64,000 bases of DNA from positions 310,001-374,000 of the forward strand of contig CAWCPX010000002.1 in assembly GCA_963797605.1 (NCBI GenBank), written 5' to 3'. Below are positions 1-8,963 of the stretch, one piece after another. Within the stretch, counting starts at the first letter, position 1. Each line of letters opens with the position of its first letter. The notes beneath the pieces are model-generated. The model ran no database searches. It saw nothing but the letters and a program-made list of their open reading frames with translations, and was not told the origin of the DNA. This DNA comes from DASQPR01 sp963797605. Lineage in GTDB: Bacteria > Actinomycetota > Actinomycetes > Mycobacteriales > Micromonosporaceae. The position numbers and the translations under genes were made by a program.

Positions 1-237
1 ACGACCCGCACGCGGGTGCAGATCGGTGTCGCCGGTGACACGTTCACCGAGATCACCTCGGGTCTGACGGCCGGTCAGAGCGTCACGCTGCCCGCGGTCA
101 CGACCTCGGGCACGAGCACCACGACGAACCCGTTCGGCGGCGGTGGTCTCGGCGGCTTCGGCGGCGGTGGCGGCTTCGGCGGTGGCGGATTCACGCGCGG
201 TGGCGGCGGCACGGGTGGCACCGGCGGTGGCCGATGA
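1..237 (+). CDS. C-terminal end of a MacA/HlyD-type periplasmic adaptor (partial)
   Basis: The reading frame enters from the left edge, so only the last 78 codons are visible. The residues TRVQIGVAGDTFTEITSGLTAG match the end of membrane-fusion proteins, where a final beta domain closes with an 'EI-x-SGL-x-G' motif. After it comes a tail of almost only Gly and Phe with one FTRGGGG stretch, which is not part of the adaptor fold. The stop overlaps the next gene's ATG by four bases (ATGA), implying translational coupling with the MacB-like ATPase. The adaptor would link the inner-membrane pump to the cell envelope. The family call rests on the short C-terminal piece and on context. Confidence 0.7.
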   Translation, partial: TTRTRVQIGVAGDTFTEITSGLTAGQSVTLPAVTTSGTSTTTNPFGGGGLGGFGGGGGFGGGGFTRGGGGTGGTGGGR

Positions 238-971
238 CCGTTAGCGGACCGCACCCGGTGCTCGACGTGATCGACCTGGTGAAGACCTATGGCGCCGGTG
301 AGACGGCGGTGCACGCGCTACGCGGGGTCTCGCTGACGGTGGAGCGCGGTGACTACGTCGCGATCATGGGCTCCTCCGGCTCCGGCAAGTCGACGCTGAT
401 GAACATCCTGGGCTGCCTCGATATCCCGACCGGCGGGCGCTACCTGCTCGACGGGGTGGACGTGTCGCGTCTCGACGACCGCCAGCTCGCGCTCGTACGC
501 AACCGCCGGATCGGGTTCGTCTTCCAGTCGTTCAACCTGATTCCGCGTACGACCGCGCTCGCGAACGTCGAATTGCCGCTGGCCTACGCCGGTGTCCGCG
601 CTTCGGAACGCCGCCGGAGGGCCCGGGCCGCGCTCGATCTCGTCGGCCTCGGCGAGCGCGGCAACCACGAGCCCAACCAGCTCTCCGGTGGCCAGCAGCA
701 ACGTGTCGCGGTCGCCCGAGCCCTGGTGACGGCGCCCGCGCTCGTGCTCGCTGATGAACCGACCGGCAACCTCGACAGCCACTCCACCGCGGAGGTGCTG
801 TCGGTGCTCGACCGGCTCAACCGCTCCGGCCGCACGATCGTGCTGATCACCCACGAACCTGATGTCGCCGACCACGCCCGCCGGCTGATCCGCCTCGTCG
901 ACGGGCACATCGTCGAAGACACGCGCCATCGGCCACTGCCCTACCTGGAGAGAGCGGTGACGACGTCGTGA
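234..971 (+). CDS. MacB-type ABC transporter ATP-binding protein
   Basis: This is a 245-residue ATPase of the MacB/LolD class. Visible motifs are the Walker A GSSGSGKS (residues 46-53), a Q-loop in FVFQSFNLIPRTTAL, the ABC signature LSGGQQQR, Walker B LVLADEPTGNLD and the switch histidine in LITHEPD. The 'EPTGNLD' form is typical of the LolD/MacB/FtsE group. It overlaps the upstream adaptor by four bases and the downstream FtsX-type permease by four bases, so the three form one operon. It energises export or mechanotransmission of a peptide, lipid or drug; the substrate cannot be read from the sequence. Confidence 0.93.
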   Translation: MTVSGPHPVLDVIDLVKTYGAGETAVHALRGVSLTVERGDYVAIMGSSGSGKSTLMNILGCLDIPTGGRYLLDGVDVSRLDDRQLALVRNRRIGFVFQSFNLIPRTTALANVELPLAYAGVRASERRRRARAALDLVGLGERGNHEPNQLSGGQQQRVAVARALVTAPALVLADEPTGNLDSHSTAEVLSVLDRLNRSGRTIVLITHEPDVADHARRLIRLVDGHIVEDTRHRPLPYLERAVTTS

Positions 972-2176
972 ACCCGTTGGAGACGATCCGGTTCGCGCTG
1001 CGTGGCGTGACGGCCAACAAGCTGCGGTCCGGCCTGACGGTGCTTGGCATCCTGATTGGCGTCGGCGCGGTGATCCTGCTGGTCGCGGTCGGCAACGGGT
1101 CATCACAGGCGATCGAGAAGAGCATTGAGAGTTTGGGTACGAACACCCTCACGGTGCAGTCTGGTGGTGGCCGCTTCACCGGGGCCACGAGCCGCAGCAC
1201 CTCGCTGACACCGGCCATCGCGACCGCGCTCGTCGACCCCCGCCTGGCGCCCGATGTGAAGTCGGCCTCGCCGGTCGTCACCGCCTCCGAAGACGCGGTG
1301 TACAACGGCACCGACCACACGATCAGCTCGTTCATCGGCACCACGCCGGGCTACCTGGAAGCGTCGAATTACACGATCGCCAGCGGCTCGGCCTTCACGG
1401 ACTCCGACGTCACCGCGAACCGTAAGGTCGTGCTGATCGGGCAGACCGTGGCCACCGACCTGTTTCCGTCGATCGACCCGATCGGGAAGCAGATCACGGT
1501 CGGCGGCACCATGTTCACCGTCGTCGGGGTGCTCGGCAACAAGGGCACGGCCAGCTTCAACGACCCCAACGATGTCGCGATCGCCCCGGTCACCGCGGTG
1601 CGAGCGTCGCTCACCGGCTACGGCGCGCTGAGCCAGATCCTGGTGCAGGCCACGACGCCGGACCGGGTCACACAGGCCCAAAACGAGATCACCGGCATCT
1701 TGAACACGCAGCTCAAGGTAACGAACACGGCCAGCGAGCCGTTCCGGATCCTCAACCAGGCAGAGCTTTTGTCGACGCGTACGGATACCGCGAAGACCTT
1801 CACCGTGCTGCTCGGTGCCGTCGCCGGCATCAGCCTTCTCGTCGGCGGCATCGGCATCACGAACATCATGATGGTCACCGTTACCGAGCGGACCCGAGAA
1901 ATCGGCATCCGTAAGGCCCTCGGGGCCCGCCGCCGCACGATCATGACGCAGTTCCTGGTCGAGGCGACGGTGCTGTCGGTGCTCGGTGGCGGCTTCGGTG
2001 TCGTCGGCGCGCTGATCGGCAGCCAGTTTTCCATCGTCGGCATCAAACCGGTGATCGTGCCGAGTTCCGTCGTGCTCGCGCTCGGCGTGTCCGTGGCGAT
2101 CGGACTGTTCTTCGGTAGTTATCCGGCCAGCCGCGCCGCTTCCCTGCGTCCGATTGAGGCATTGCGATATGAGTGA
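968..2176 (+). CDS. MacB-type ABC transporter permease (FtsX family)
   Basis: This 402-residue permease starts at a GTG overlapping the ATPase stop. It has the family layout: an N-terminal cytoplasmic helix and TM1 (RSGLTVLGILIGVGAVI, about residues 18-40), a MacB-type extracytoplasmic domain of about 230 residues, then three C-terminal helices. The FtsX signature TERTREIGIRKALGA lies just after TM2 and is the coupling region that contacts the ATPase. No frame breaks are seen. With the adaptor and ATPase it makes a tripartite-like exporter; in a Gram-positive the adaptor would act in the wall zone. The stop lies within the start region of the next gene. Confidence 0.92.
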   Translation: MNPLETIRFALRGVTANKLRSGLTVLGILIGVGAVILLVAVGNGSSQAIEKSIESLGTNTLTVQSGGGRFTGATSRSTSLTPAIATALVDPRLAPDVKSASPVVTASEDAVYNGTDHTISSFIGTTPGYLEASNYTIASGSAFTDSDVTANRKVVLIGQTVATDLFPSIDPIGKQITVGGTMFTVVGVLGNKGTASFNDPNDVAIAPVTAVRASLTGYGALSQILVQATTPDRVTQAQNEITGILNTQLKVTNTASEPFRILNQAELLSTRTDTAKTFTVLLGAVAGISLLVGGIGITNIMMVTVTERTREIGIRKALGARRRTIMTQFLVEATVLSVLGGGFGVVGALIGSQFSIVGIKPVIVPSSVVLALGVSVAIGLFFGSYPASRAASLRPIEALRYE

Positions 2177-2969
2177 GATTCCGATCCAGGCACCGATGCG
2201 CGGCGCGCACGAAGCCGACGACGAGGACGCGTTCCTCGACGATCCGGCGTACGCGGAGTCGGGTTACGACCAGTCGGGCTACGGGCCGTTGTCGACGGCC
2301 GACACGGCCGATATCGACCTCGACGAGCAGCGGTACGAGACCGGCGGCGGGCCGGCAACCGTACCCGTGTCGAATGTGGATCTTGACTCTGATCCCTTCG
2401 CCGACGACCTGTCGAAGGAACTCGAGGCGGCCGCTCCGAAACGATGGGCCAACCGGGCCACGGTCATCATCGGTGCGCTGGCGCTGGTCGTGGGCGGGTT
2501 TCTCGGTGGCGTGCAGGTCGAGAAGCACTACGGCAGCACGGCCAACGCCGCGAGCGCCGCGAACCGTCGCGGGGCCACCGGGTTCACCCGCGGCGAGGGC
2601 TTCGGTGGCGGGTTCGGTGGCGGCGGCTTCAACCTCGGCGGTGGTGGCGCGAGCGCCGCGCCAACCGCTCCGGCCGGGGGCGCCGCCGCCGCGAACACGA
2701 CGACCGGCACCGTGAAGCTCGTCGACGGCACCACGCTCTACGTGCAACTCGCCAGCTCCGACATCGTCACGGTGGACACGAACGCCTCGACGAAGTGTGC
2801 TGATCGGGAAGACTGCGGGCAAGCTCAGCTCGTTGAAGGTCGGCGAGAAGGTCAGTGTCACCGGCTCGGCGGACAGCACCGGCACCGTGACGGCGAAAAC
2901 GGTGACCGCGACGCCGTAGGTTGGTTAGTGCCGATATCTGGAAATAGATGGCAAAATCGGTCAGCATGA
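2169..2969 (+). CDS. Single-pass membrane protein with Gly-rich linker and DUF5666-like domain
   Basis: The ATG at 2169 overlaps the permease stop. The product has an acidic cytoplasmic part (about 90 residues), one TM helix (ATVIIGALALVVGGFLGGV), a linker rich in GFGGG, and a small beta domain beginning TGTVKLVDGTTLYVQ, as in DUF5666. The frame is broken by one extra base near 2796. Dropping it gives TKVLIGKTAGKLSSLKVGEK and a natural stop at 2917-2919 (ending TVTATP), whereas the open frame runs on to 2969 with unrelated residues. The linker contains GFTRGEGFGGG, echoing the adaptor tail three genes upstream. It is probably an accessory part of the export operon. Confidence 0.75.
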   Translation: MSEIPIQAPMRGAHEADDEDAFLDDPAYAESGYDQSGYGPLSTADTADIDLDEQRYETGGGPATVPVSNVDLDSDPFADDLSKELEAAAPKRWANRATVIIGALALVVGGFLGGVQVEKHYGSTANAASAANRRGATGFTRGEGFGGGFGGGGFNLGGGGASAAPTAPAGGAAAANTTTGTVKLVDGTTLYVQLASSDIVTVDTNASTKCADREDCGQAQLVEGRREGQCHRLGGQHRHRDGENGDRDAVGWLVPISGNRWQNRSA

Positions 2970-2973
2970 GGGT

Positions 2974-3456
2974 GTGCAGCCGCCATATCCGCCGATGCCG
3001 CCGATGCCGGGTGGGTACGCCGCCCCGCCTCAGGTGCGCTACGCCAGCTGGATCAATCGTGTCGGCAGCTTCCTCATCGACAGCCTGATCACCGCCATCC
3101 CGGCGAGTCTCGCGGAACTGTTCTACGTCGGAGACAACGGCTCCATCGGTGCCGGCCGAGTCTTCGGTGCCACGATTCTCTACTTCGCGACGTTCGTGCT
3201 CTGGCTCTACAACCGAGTGATCCGAGCCGGCCGGACCGGCCAGAGTTGGGGCAAGACGGTGACCGGCTCACGCATCGTCGGCATGCAGTCGGGTGTGCCG
3301 ATCGGTTCGTGGCGAGCGTTCCTCCGAGACCTGTGCCACTTTTTCGACGACCCGTGCGGCATCTTTCCGCTCGGTTACCTGTGGCCGATCTGGGACCGGT
3401 TGCGGCAGACGTTCGCCGACAAGATCATGCGTACCGTCGTCATCATGGTCCGCTGA
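2974..3456 (+). CDS. RDD-family membrane protein
   Basis: This 160-residue protein has a short Pro/Met-rich N-terminus (PPYPPMPPMPGG) and then an RDD domain. Visible are the R-x2-x-FLID arginine-aspartate pair in WINRVGSFLIDSL, two hydrophobic spans, a GQSWGKTVTGSRIV motif typical of RDD proteins, and a last helix near GYLWPIWDRLRQTFADKI with the late conserved Asp. It starts at GTG 2974, 54 bases after the repaired stop of the upstream gene. RDD proteins are small integral membrane proteins, some linked to ion transport; no specific role can be given. Confidence 0.85.
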   Translation: MQPPYPPMPPMPGGYAAPPQVRYASWINRVGSFLIDSLITAIPASLAELFYVGDNGSIGAGRVFGATILYFATFVLWLYNRVIRAGRTGQSWGKTVTGSRIVGMQSGVPIGSWRAFLRDLCHFFDDPCGIFPLGYLWPIWDRLRQTFADKIMRTVVIMVR

Positions 3457-3498
3457 TTTCGGGTTGCGATGTCGACGAACTGCGGCATTATGGCTGCC

Positions 3499-4200
3499 TC
3501 AGCTCGGCCGAGGGGTCTCTGAGACGGCAGTTCGCGAATATGTGACGCGTACGCTCTGCAGCCACCGCTCGACTGTTGCCTCGTCGGGCCGGTCTGGGAG
3601 CGGAGAGCGGGTCGCGTCGAAAGCCGCCTCAGCCGCCGCGAGTGCGGGCTTGGCGGCGTCGGGATTGCCGGCGCAACGCTCGCCGAAGTCGAAGTAGCGC
3701 TGCGGGTCCTCGACGCGGATCGGAAGCACACCCGTGGAGTAGAGCGCGAGACCCTGGTCGAGCAGGCGGAGCAGGTGCCGGCCGTGCTTGGCCTCCCGCT
3801 TGCGCATCTTCGACTGGAACCTGCCGGTGTCGACGAGGCGCTTGAGCTGGCTGGTCGCATAGCCGAAGTAGGCCTCGCGGACCTTCTCAGCCGACAGGAA
3901 CGCGCTCCGGATCGCCACGAGTTCGGCGCCGTGTTCGGTTTGGACGTCGTAGGAGTCGAGCCACATCAACTCCGAAACGGTCGGGTTGCCGGCCAACGCG
4001 AGCAGGCAGTATTTGCGAGCCTCGTGCAGCGTGAAGTCCGGGTCGTGACCGACCTTCGTGGCCGCCTTGTCGATCGGGAGGCGCAGACCATGGAACCGCT
4101 CGGTGGGTGCGGCGAACACGCCGAGGCGGTCGATATCGGAATCGGGGCCGGCGAGCCCGTAGGCGGTCGAGCCGACGATGCCCTGGAGCAGGACGGTCAT
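3499..4200 (-). CDS. Polymerase-beta-type nucleotidyltransferase domain protein
   Basis: The product is about 233 residues. Near the N-terminus is the nucleotidyltransferase signature GSTAYGLAGPDSDIDRLGVF, with the G-S motif and the D-x-D metal-binding pair of the pol-beta fold (COG3541 or RlaP-like group). The rest is alpha-helical with HGRHLLRLLDQGLALYSTG, as in these predicted transferases. The start is the ATG at 4200 (MTVLLQGIVGSTAYG); an upstream in-frame extension is rejected because it has no similarity and the family begins close to the GS motif. No partner toxin, antitoxin or RNA ligase gene is adjacent. The substrate is unknown. Confidence 0.8.
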   Translation of the reverse strand: MTVLLQGIVGSTAYGLAGPDSDIDRLGVFAAPTERFHGLRLPIDKAATKVGHDPDFTLHEARKYCLLALAGNPTVSELMWLDSYDVQTEHGAELVAIRSAFLSAEKVREAYFGYATSQLKRLVDTGRFQSKMRKREAKHGRHLLRLLDQGLALYSTGVLPIRVEDPQRYFDFGERCAGNPDAAKPALAAAEAAFDATRSPLPDRPDEATVERWLQSVRVTYSRTAVSETPRPS

Positions 4201-4518
4201 AGGGGCAGGGTTCCTTGTCGACGAGTCGATGTCGCGTGGTTTTCGCCGCGGGTGTTCGATCGCGCTATCTGGATCGCAGGATGCCAAAGCGCCGACGGCC
4301 GGACCGCGCATCGACCGCATGAGTCGCGGCCGGTTGGCCGTCTGACCCGTGCCAGATATCGCACGGCCGACGGCATCGTGCGACTACGCCGCGGGCCGTG
4401 GAATTTCTTGAGCCGTCGCGACCGTAATGTGTGGTGTCGATGCGAGTTCGCGAGTGCACCCATCCGGGACGTGCAGGTGGCAAGGTCGACGATTCCGGAT
4501 CGTGACAACCTTGAGCAC
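4201..4518. other. Non-coding or decayed stretch upstream of the nucleotidyltransferase
   Basis: About 320 bases with no convincing gene. Open frames exist on both strands but have Arg/His-rich, low-complexity translations typical of shadows in GC-rich DNA. The promoter of the nucleotidyltransferase should lie at its left end. The right end runs into the Fic-like remnant, so part may be decayed sequence from the same event. Confidence 0.5.
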
Positions 4519-4689
4519 GGTGGGTGCCTCCGAGCATTTCTCCGGCAACTCGCCGCGGCCGCCGGTTTTCAGCTTGACTGGTCGGAGTTGAGCACGGAGG
4601 ACAATATTCGTGTGTGTCGTGAGAACCCGAACAGCGCTGACGCAAAGATCTTGATCTCAGTGCTCGCGCCGGTCGTTCGGAAGATGTAG
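4519..4689 (+). pseudogene. Remnant of a Fic-domain (AMPylase-type) protein, C-terminal piece
   Basis: The + strand frame reads GGCLRAFLRQLAAAAGFQLD followed by WSELSTEDNIRV and a closing LAPVVRKM. This closely follows the end of Fic domains, where the HPFxxGNGR catalytic loop is followed by 'R-x-FL-x-QLA-x2-AG-x2-LDW'. The catalytic loop itself is not present: the bases before it read NLEH instead of GNGR in this frame. No start codon or upstream Fic helices are visible. I infer a truncated relic, perhaps of a toxin-antitoxin module, left beside the tRNA-Ser gene. A strong hairpin follows at 4769. Confidence 0.5.
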
Positions 4690-4768
4690 CCGCACGTCCC
4701 GAGGCAGGCGCGCCGGTCTGGACGGTATCCGTAGCGACGACCTCAGCACCGCTCGGAACCATAGCAGC

Positions 4769-4808
4769 GCGCCTCTGACCAGCTACATCGCTGGTCAGAG
4801 GCGCTTTT
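4769..4808 (+). terminator. Strong intrinsic terminator hairpin
   Basis: A perfect 14-bp stem (4769-4782 with 4791-4804) and 8-nt loop is followed on the + strand by TTTT at 4805-4808. It would end transcription coming from the Fic remnant, and the stem also lies directly downstream of the minus-strand tRNA-Ser, so it may serve both directions. Confidence 0.8.
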
Positions 4809-4819
4809 GCTGGTCTACG

Positions 4820-4908
4820 CGGAGGGCCAGGGATTCGAACCCTGGAGGAACATCACTGCCCCTAGCGGTTTTCAAGACCGCCGCCATCGGCCACTAGGCG
4901 AGCCCTCC
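4820..4908 (-). tRNA. tRNA-Ser (anticodon UGA)
   Basis: The reverse complement folds as a class II tRNA: acceptor GGAGGGC pairs with GCCCTCC, anticodon stem-loop CGGTCTTGAAAACCG carries TGA, a long variable arm follows as in serine tRNAs, and the T-loop is GGTTCGAACC. The length is 89 nt with G as discriminator; CCA is not encoded. Confidence 0.95.
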
Positions 4909-5036
4909 TCGCGCCGTCGCCCCACGAGGCGACCCGGCACCGCATCAGTGTGCCAGATCCCCCGGCGGCGGTGCGTTCAGCTTCTATCGGTCCATCGCCC
5001 TGTCAACTCTCAGGATCAACCGGCAAAATGAGAAGC

Positions 5037-6029
5037 ATGTACGCGATCACGATCGACGAGCCCGGTGGCCCCGAAGTCATGTTGTGGGCCGAAGTTCCCG
5101 ATGCCACGGTCGGCCCGGGCGAGGTTCTGATCGACGTTGTAGCGGCCGGTGTCAATCGGGCTGATCTGTTGCAACGCGCTGGGCATTATGATCCGCCGCC
5201 CGGTGCTTCGATCTATCTGGGCATGGAGTGCTCCGGCGTCATCGCTGAGCTGGGGCCGGGCACGGAAGACAGCGGCTGGCAGATCGGCGACGAGGTGTGT
5301 GCCCTGCTGGCCGGCGGGGCCTACGCGGAAAGGGTTTCGGCACCGGTCGGCCAGCTGTTACCCGTACCGTCAAATGTCGATCTTGTCTCTGCTGCTGCCC
5401 TGCCTGAAGTCGCCTGCACGGTGTGGTCGACGCTGACCCGGATGGCCGGTATGCGCGCCGGTCAGACGTTGTTGGTGCATGGTGGAGGGAGCGGGATCGG
5501 CACGTTCGCGATCCAATACGCCCGGTCGGTAGGCGTGCGCGTCCTGACGACCGCTCGCGGCGTTAAGCACGATGCGCTGCGAAAATTTGGCGCGGAAGTG
5601 GCCATTGACTACACGACGGAAGACTTTGTGGAGGTTGTTCGGGAGGCGACTTCTGGCCAGGGGGTCGATCTGATCCTCGACATTCAGGGCGCGGCATACC
5701 TTGATCGAAACGTAGCTGCGCTGTCACGAGATGGTCATCTCGTGATCATAGGTTTACAGGGTGGGCGCACTGGGGAACTCGACCTCGGCGCTCTGCTTGC
5801 CAAGCGAGCGACGGTGTCGGCCGCCGCGCTGCGCTCGCGCTCGTTGGCAGACAAAGCGTCGATCGTTGCAGGGGTACGACGGGATGTGTGGCCGCTCATC
5901 CAGTCAGGTGACATTTTGCCGATTGTTGACAGATCGTTGCCAATATCACGTGCGGTTACCGCTCATGAGGTCGTCACCACCAGCGACCACATCGGCAAGG
6001 TGTTGCTAGTTACGGAAAGTAATCGTTAG
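5037..6029 (+). CDS. NAD(P)H:quinone oxidoreductase, zinc-type alcohol dehydrogenase superfamily (PIG3-like)
   Basis: About 330 residues of the medium-chain reductase fold. The N-terminus MYAITIDEPGGPEVM and the catalytic-domain motif AGVNRADLLQRAGHYDPPPG are the PIG3/quinone-reductase form, which lacks the zinc ligands of true alcohol dehydrogenases. The Rossmann motif is HGGGSGIGTFAIQYAR, followed by AEVAIDYTTEDF. I chose ATG 5037; an ATG nine bases upstream (5028) is also possible and neither has a strong ribosome site. The second half is less GC-rich than its neighbours. It stands alone, downstream of a divergent tRNA. It probably reduces quinones or other electrophiles. Confidence 0.88.
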   Translation: MYAITIDEPGGPEVMLWAEVPDATVGPGEVLIDVVAAGVNRADLLQRAGHYDPPPGASIYLGMECSGVIAELGPGTEDSGWQIGDEVCALLAGGAYAERVSAPVGQLLPVPSNVDLVSAAALPEVACTVWSTLTRMAGMRAGQTLLVHGGGSGIGTFAIQYARSVGVRVLTTARGVKHDALRKFGAEVAIDYTTEDFVEVVREATSGQGVDLILDIQGAAYLDRNVAALSRDGHLVIIGLQGGRTGELDLGALLAKRATVSAAALRSRSLADKASIVAGVRRDVWPLIQSGDILPIVDRSLPISRAVTAHEVVTTSDHIGKVLLVTESNR

Positions 6030-6120
6030 CTACGTGCTCCATAAGTATAAATGAGGCTAAAAGGGCATCCGTCGCCTCGTCGAAACGCATCTGTGTGGCG
6101 CGTGACGACTATGCTGTAGG

Positions 6121-6142
6121 CCGCCCGGCCAGCGCCGGGCGG
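6121..6142 (+). terminator. GC hairpin downstream of the quinone reductase
   Basis: A perfect 8-bp stem CCGCCCGG/CCGGGCGG with a 6-nt loop, followed by TTCCCGTT. It lies 90 bases after the upstream stop and 78 before the methyltransferase start, so it could end the upstream transcript or lie in the leader of the next operon. Confidence 0.5.
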
Positions 6143-6219
6143 TTCCCGTTACAACCGGTATTCGTGTCCCGGCGCCGCAATGTTCGGCCGCCCTTGATTG
6201 CAACAGGAGGGTTCTGCGC

Positions 6220-6930
6220 ATGGTGGAGATCGCCGGCGACCAAGAAGTCCAGTCGGAAGTGCTGGAAGGTCTGGCTACCGCCGTCAACCACCGACGGTGG
6301 TTCGTTGATCTGGCCGTCCCCTACCTGGGCGACAATCCGATCGAGATCGGCAGCGGGCTCGGCGACTACGCGCTGGAGTGGGCCCCGAAGTTCGCGCGGT
6401 TCACGGCTACTGAAGCCGACCCTGAGCGGCTCGTGAAGCTCAAGGAGCGCATGACCGACCACCCCACGGTCGATGTGCGGCAGATGCTGCTCCCGGCCGA
6501 GGAGGAGGGCGACTACAGCGCCGCCGTCTCCTACAACGTGCTCGAGCACATCGAAGACCACGTGGGCGCTTTGAAGAGCATGTCGGGCCTGGTGCGGCCC
6601 GGCGGTGCCATCGTCCTGATCGTCCCGGCTTTCATGTTCGCCATGAGCCCGGTTGACTACGCCACGGGTCACGTGCGCCGCTACACGAAGAAGACCATGC
6701 ACGCGGCGCTTGTCGACGCGGGGCTCGAAGTAGAGCGACTTCAGTACGCGAACGCTCTCGGTCTGCTTGGCTATTACATGGCGACAAGCGTTTTCAAGCT
6801 GACGCCCAAAGAGGGCGCGATGGTCAAGGTCTACGACAAGCTGGTCTTGCCGGTGACGAAGGCCGCTGAGTCGATCGTGCGGCCGCCGTTCGGGCAGTCG
6901 GTTTTCGCGGTCGCACGCACTCCTCGCTAA
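6220..6930 (+). CDS. Class I SAM-dependent methyltransferase
   Basis: This 236-residue protein has motif I as NPIEIGSGLGDYALEWA, an acidic motif II region TATEADPERL, and the post-motif YSAAVSYNVLEHIEDH followed by LVRPGGAIVLIVPAF, which is the standard Methyltransf_11 pattern. A good ribosome site (AGGAGGG) precedes the ATG. The next gene, a polytopic membrane protein, begins about 20 bases after the stop, so the two are probably co-transcribed. The GHVRRYTKKTM segment resembles methyltransferases of polysaccharide and lipid-glycan clusters. The acceptor is unknown; a role in modifying an envelope glycan is inferred from context only. Confidence 0.88.
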   Translation: MVEIAGDQEVQSEVLEGLATAVNHRRWFVDLAVPYLGDNPIEIGSGLGDYALEWAPKFARFTATEADPERLVKLKERMTDHPTVDVRQMLLPAEEEGDYSAAVSYNVLEHIEDHVGALKSMSGLVRPGGAIVLIVPAFMFAMSPVDYATGHVRRYTKKTMHAALVDAGLEVERLQYANALGLLGYYMATSVFKLTPKEGAMVKVYDKLVLPVTKAAESIVRPPFGQSVFAVARTPR

Positions 6931-6950
6931 CCAGCGACGGGCGGGTGTCG

Positions 6951-8954
6951 ATGAGCAGCATCACTGACGGGGCCTCGGAGAGTCCAACAACCCAGCTACC
7001 CGCCGTCCGGTCGTCTTCGCAGGCGACCGACGGCGGTGTCGACGTGCTCGGCGACCTGGAGGCCTCCACCGAACTGCCCTCGGTAGACAAAGGCGTCAAG
7101 CGCGCTGCCAACACTGACGGCCAGGGAGTCGGACAGACCTCGAAGGCGAGCCGCCCCGGTGGTAAGCGCTCCCACAGCCGCCGGCGCGACCTCACCGTGT
7201 TCGGCGTGTTCGTCGTCCTCGCGATGTGGATCGTCGCCCCCTACTGGACGGGCAGCCGAGTCAGCGCCTACGACCGCAGCGACCAGGCGTTCTTCGAGTG
7301 GATGCTCGCGCACGGCGCGCAGGTGGTGACGCACTTCGACTCGCCGATCTTCGCCTCGCAGATGAACGTGCCGGTCGGTGTCAACCTGATGGCCAATACG
7401 TCGATCTTGGCGCTGTCGATCCCGGTCGCGCCGATCACGCTGCTTTTCGGGCCCGGCATCGCGTACGCGTTCCTGCTCACGCTCGGGCTCGCCGGCACCG
7501 CCGTGGCGTGGTATTACGTGCTTTCCCGCCACGTCGTCCGCTCGACGTCGGCCGCTGTGCTCGGTGCCGCTCTGGCAGGTTTCGGGCCCGCCATGATCGC
7601 CCACGCGGCCGGCCATCCCAACATCATTTCGCAGTTCCTGGTGCCGTTCCTGGCCTGGCGGGTTTTCCGCATGCGGGAGAAGGGTCGATCACTCCGCAAC
7701 GGCCTGGCCGTCGGGCTGCTGATCGTCGCGCAGGTCTTCATCAACGAGGAAGTCCTCTTCATCACCGCGGTCGGCATGGGGATCCTGCTGGCATGCCTCG
7801 CGGTGGCCCACCGGCGCACGGTCCGGCCGCAGATCCGGCCGTTCCTGCAGGCGTCCGCGGTTGCGGTGGCGGTGGCCGGGGTGCTCCTGGCCTACCCGCT
7901 CTGGCAGCAGTTCTTCGGCCCGGGCAGTTACCACGGGCTCAACGCCGACCTTCAGGAGTACGGCACCGATCTTGGTTCCTTCGGAGCCTTCGGCACACAT
8001 ACGCTCGTGGGCTCGCTGACGAACAACATCCGGCTGGCACCGAACCCGGTCGAGGAGAACGCGTTCTTCGGCTGGCCCATGATCCTGACGTTCATCGTCG
8101 GCATGTACTGGCTCCGGAAGCGTCCGCTCGCGATCGGGCTCGGCATCACCGGCGTGCTGCTCGCCGTGTTCTCGCTGGGCAAGCACCTGATCCTTGGCGG
8201 CAGCCACAAGTCGATCGAGCTGCCGTGGTACTGGCTGAGCAAGCTGCCGGTCTTCGACTCGGTCGTGCCGACGCGGATGTCGCTGCTCGTGTTGCCGGTG
8301 CTCGCCGTCGATCATCGCGCTCGCCCATGATCACGTACTGGCGTCGTACGGCCGCCGCACCCGGGAGGCGCGGAGCGGCCGCACGTCCGGCGCGTCTCGT
8401 CTGGCCCCGGCTCGCGTGGCTCTCGTTGATCGTGGTCGCGCTCGGCACCCTGCTGCCGCTGCAGACGCCGACGGTCGCGGAGACGCCGACGCCGGCTTTC
8501 ATCTCGTCGGGCGTCTGGCGCTCCTACGTCGGCACGAACCAGACGGTCGTGCCGGTGCCGTTGCCGCAGGAAGGCAACGTGGAGAGCCTGTTCTGGGCGG
8601 CGAACACCAAGTTGACGCTGCGGCTGCCTCGTGGCTACTTCCTCGGGCCCGACCCGGCGCACGACAAGATGGCGATCTTCGGCGCACCCGACCGGCACAC
8701 GTCCGACGCTGCTGGAAGACGTGGAGTCGACGAACAAGCGGGCGGTCGTCCACGCCGTCGATCGCCGAGACGCCGTCGCCGACCTCCGGTACTGGCATGC
8801 GGGAGTGGTCGTCCAGGTGCCCGGTGGGGAATCGGACAAAGCACTCCGAGCCACCCTGACCGACCTTCTCGGCTTCAAACCGAAGTATTCCGGTGGCGTT
8901 TGGGTCTGGGATGTACGCCATCTCGTAGCCGGAAAACAGACGATTCTCGGGTAG
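6951..8954 (+). pseudogene. Multi-pass membrane protein, GT-C glycosyltransferase-like (copy 1, frameshifted)
   Basis: After a Ser/Thr-rich cytoplasmic N-terminus, about ten membrane helices follow. The first outer loop has SAYDRSDQAFFEWMLAHG and MNVPVGVNLMANTS; such an early acidic loop fits GT-C transferases, but the family is not certain. The frame breaks three times: near 8310 (after PVLAV, an extra base, continuing as IIALAHDHVLASYG), between about 8330 and 8400, and near 8705 (GAPDRHTS to LLEDVESTNKRAVV). The true end is TAG at 8952-8954. The repaired length is about 665 residues. A second copy follows nine bases later. ATG 6951 is preferred over GTG 6945. Confidence 0.7.
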
Positions 8955-8963
8955 CATCCGCGT

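Noticed and set aside
3775..4518. The upstream part of a + strand frame that leads into the Fic-like segment
   Set aside because: Opposite the nucleotidyltransferase gene it is just the antisense of a coding region; only the part after 4519 has Fic character.
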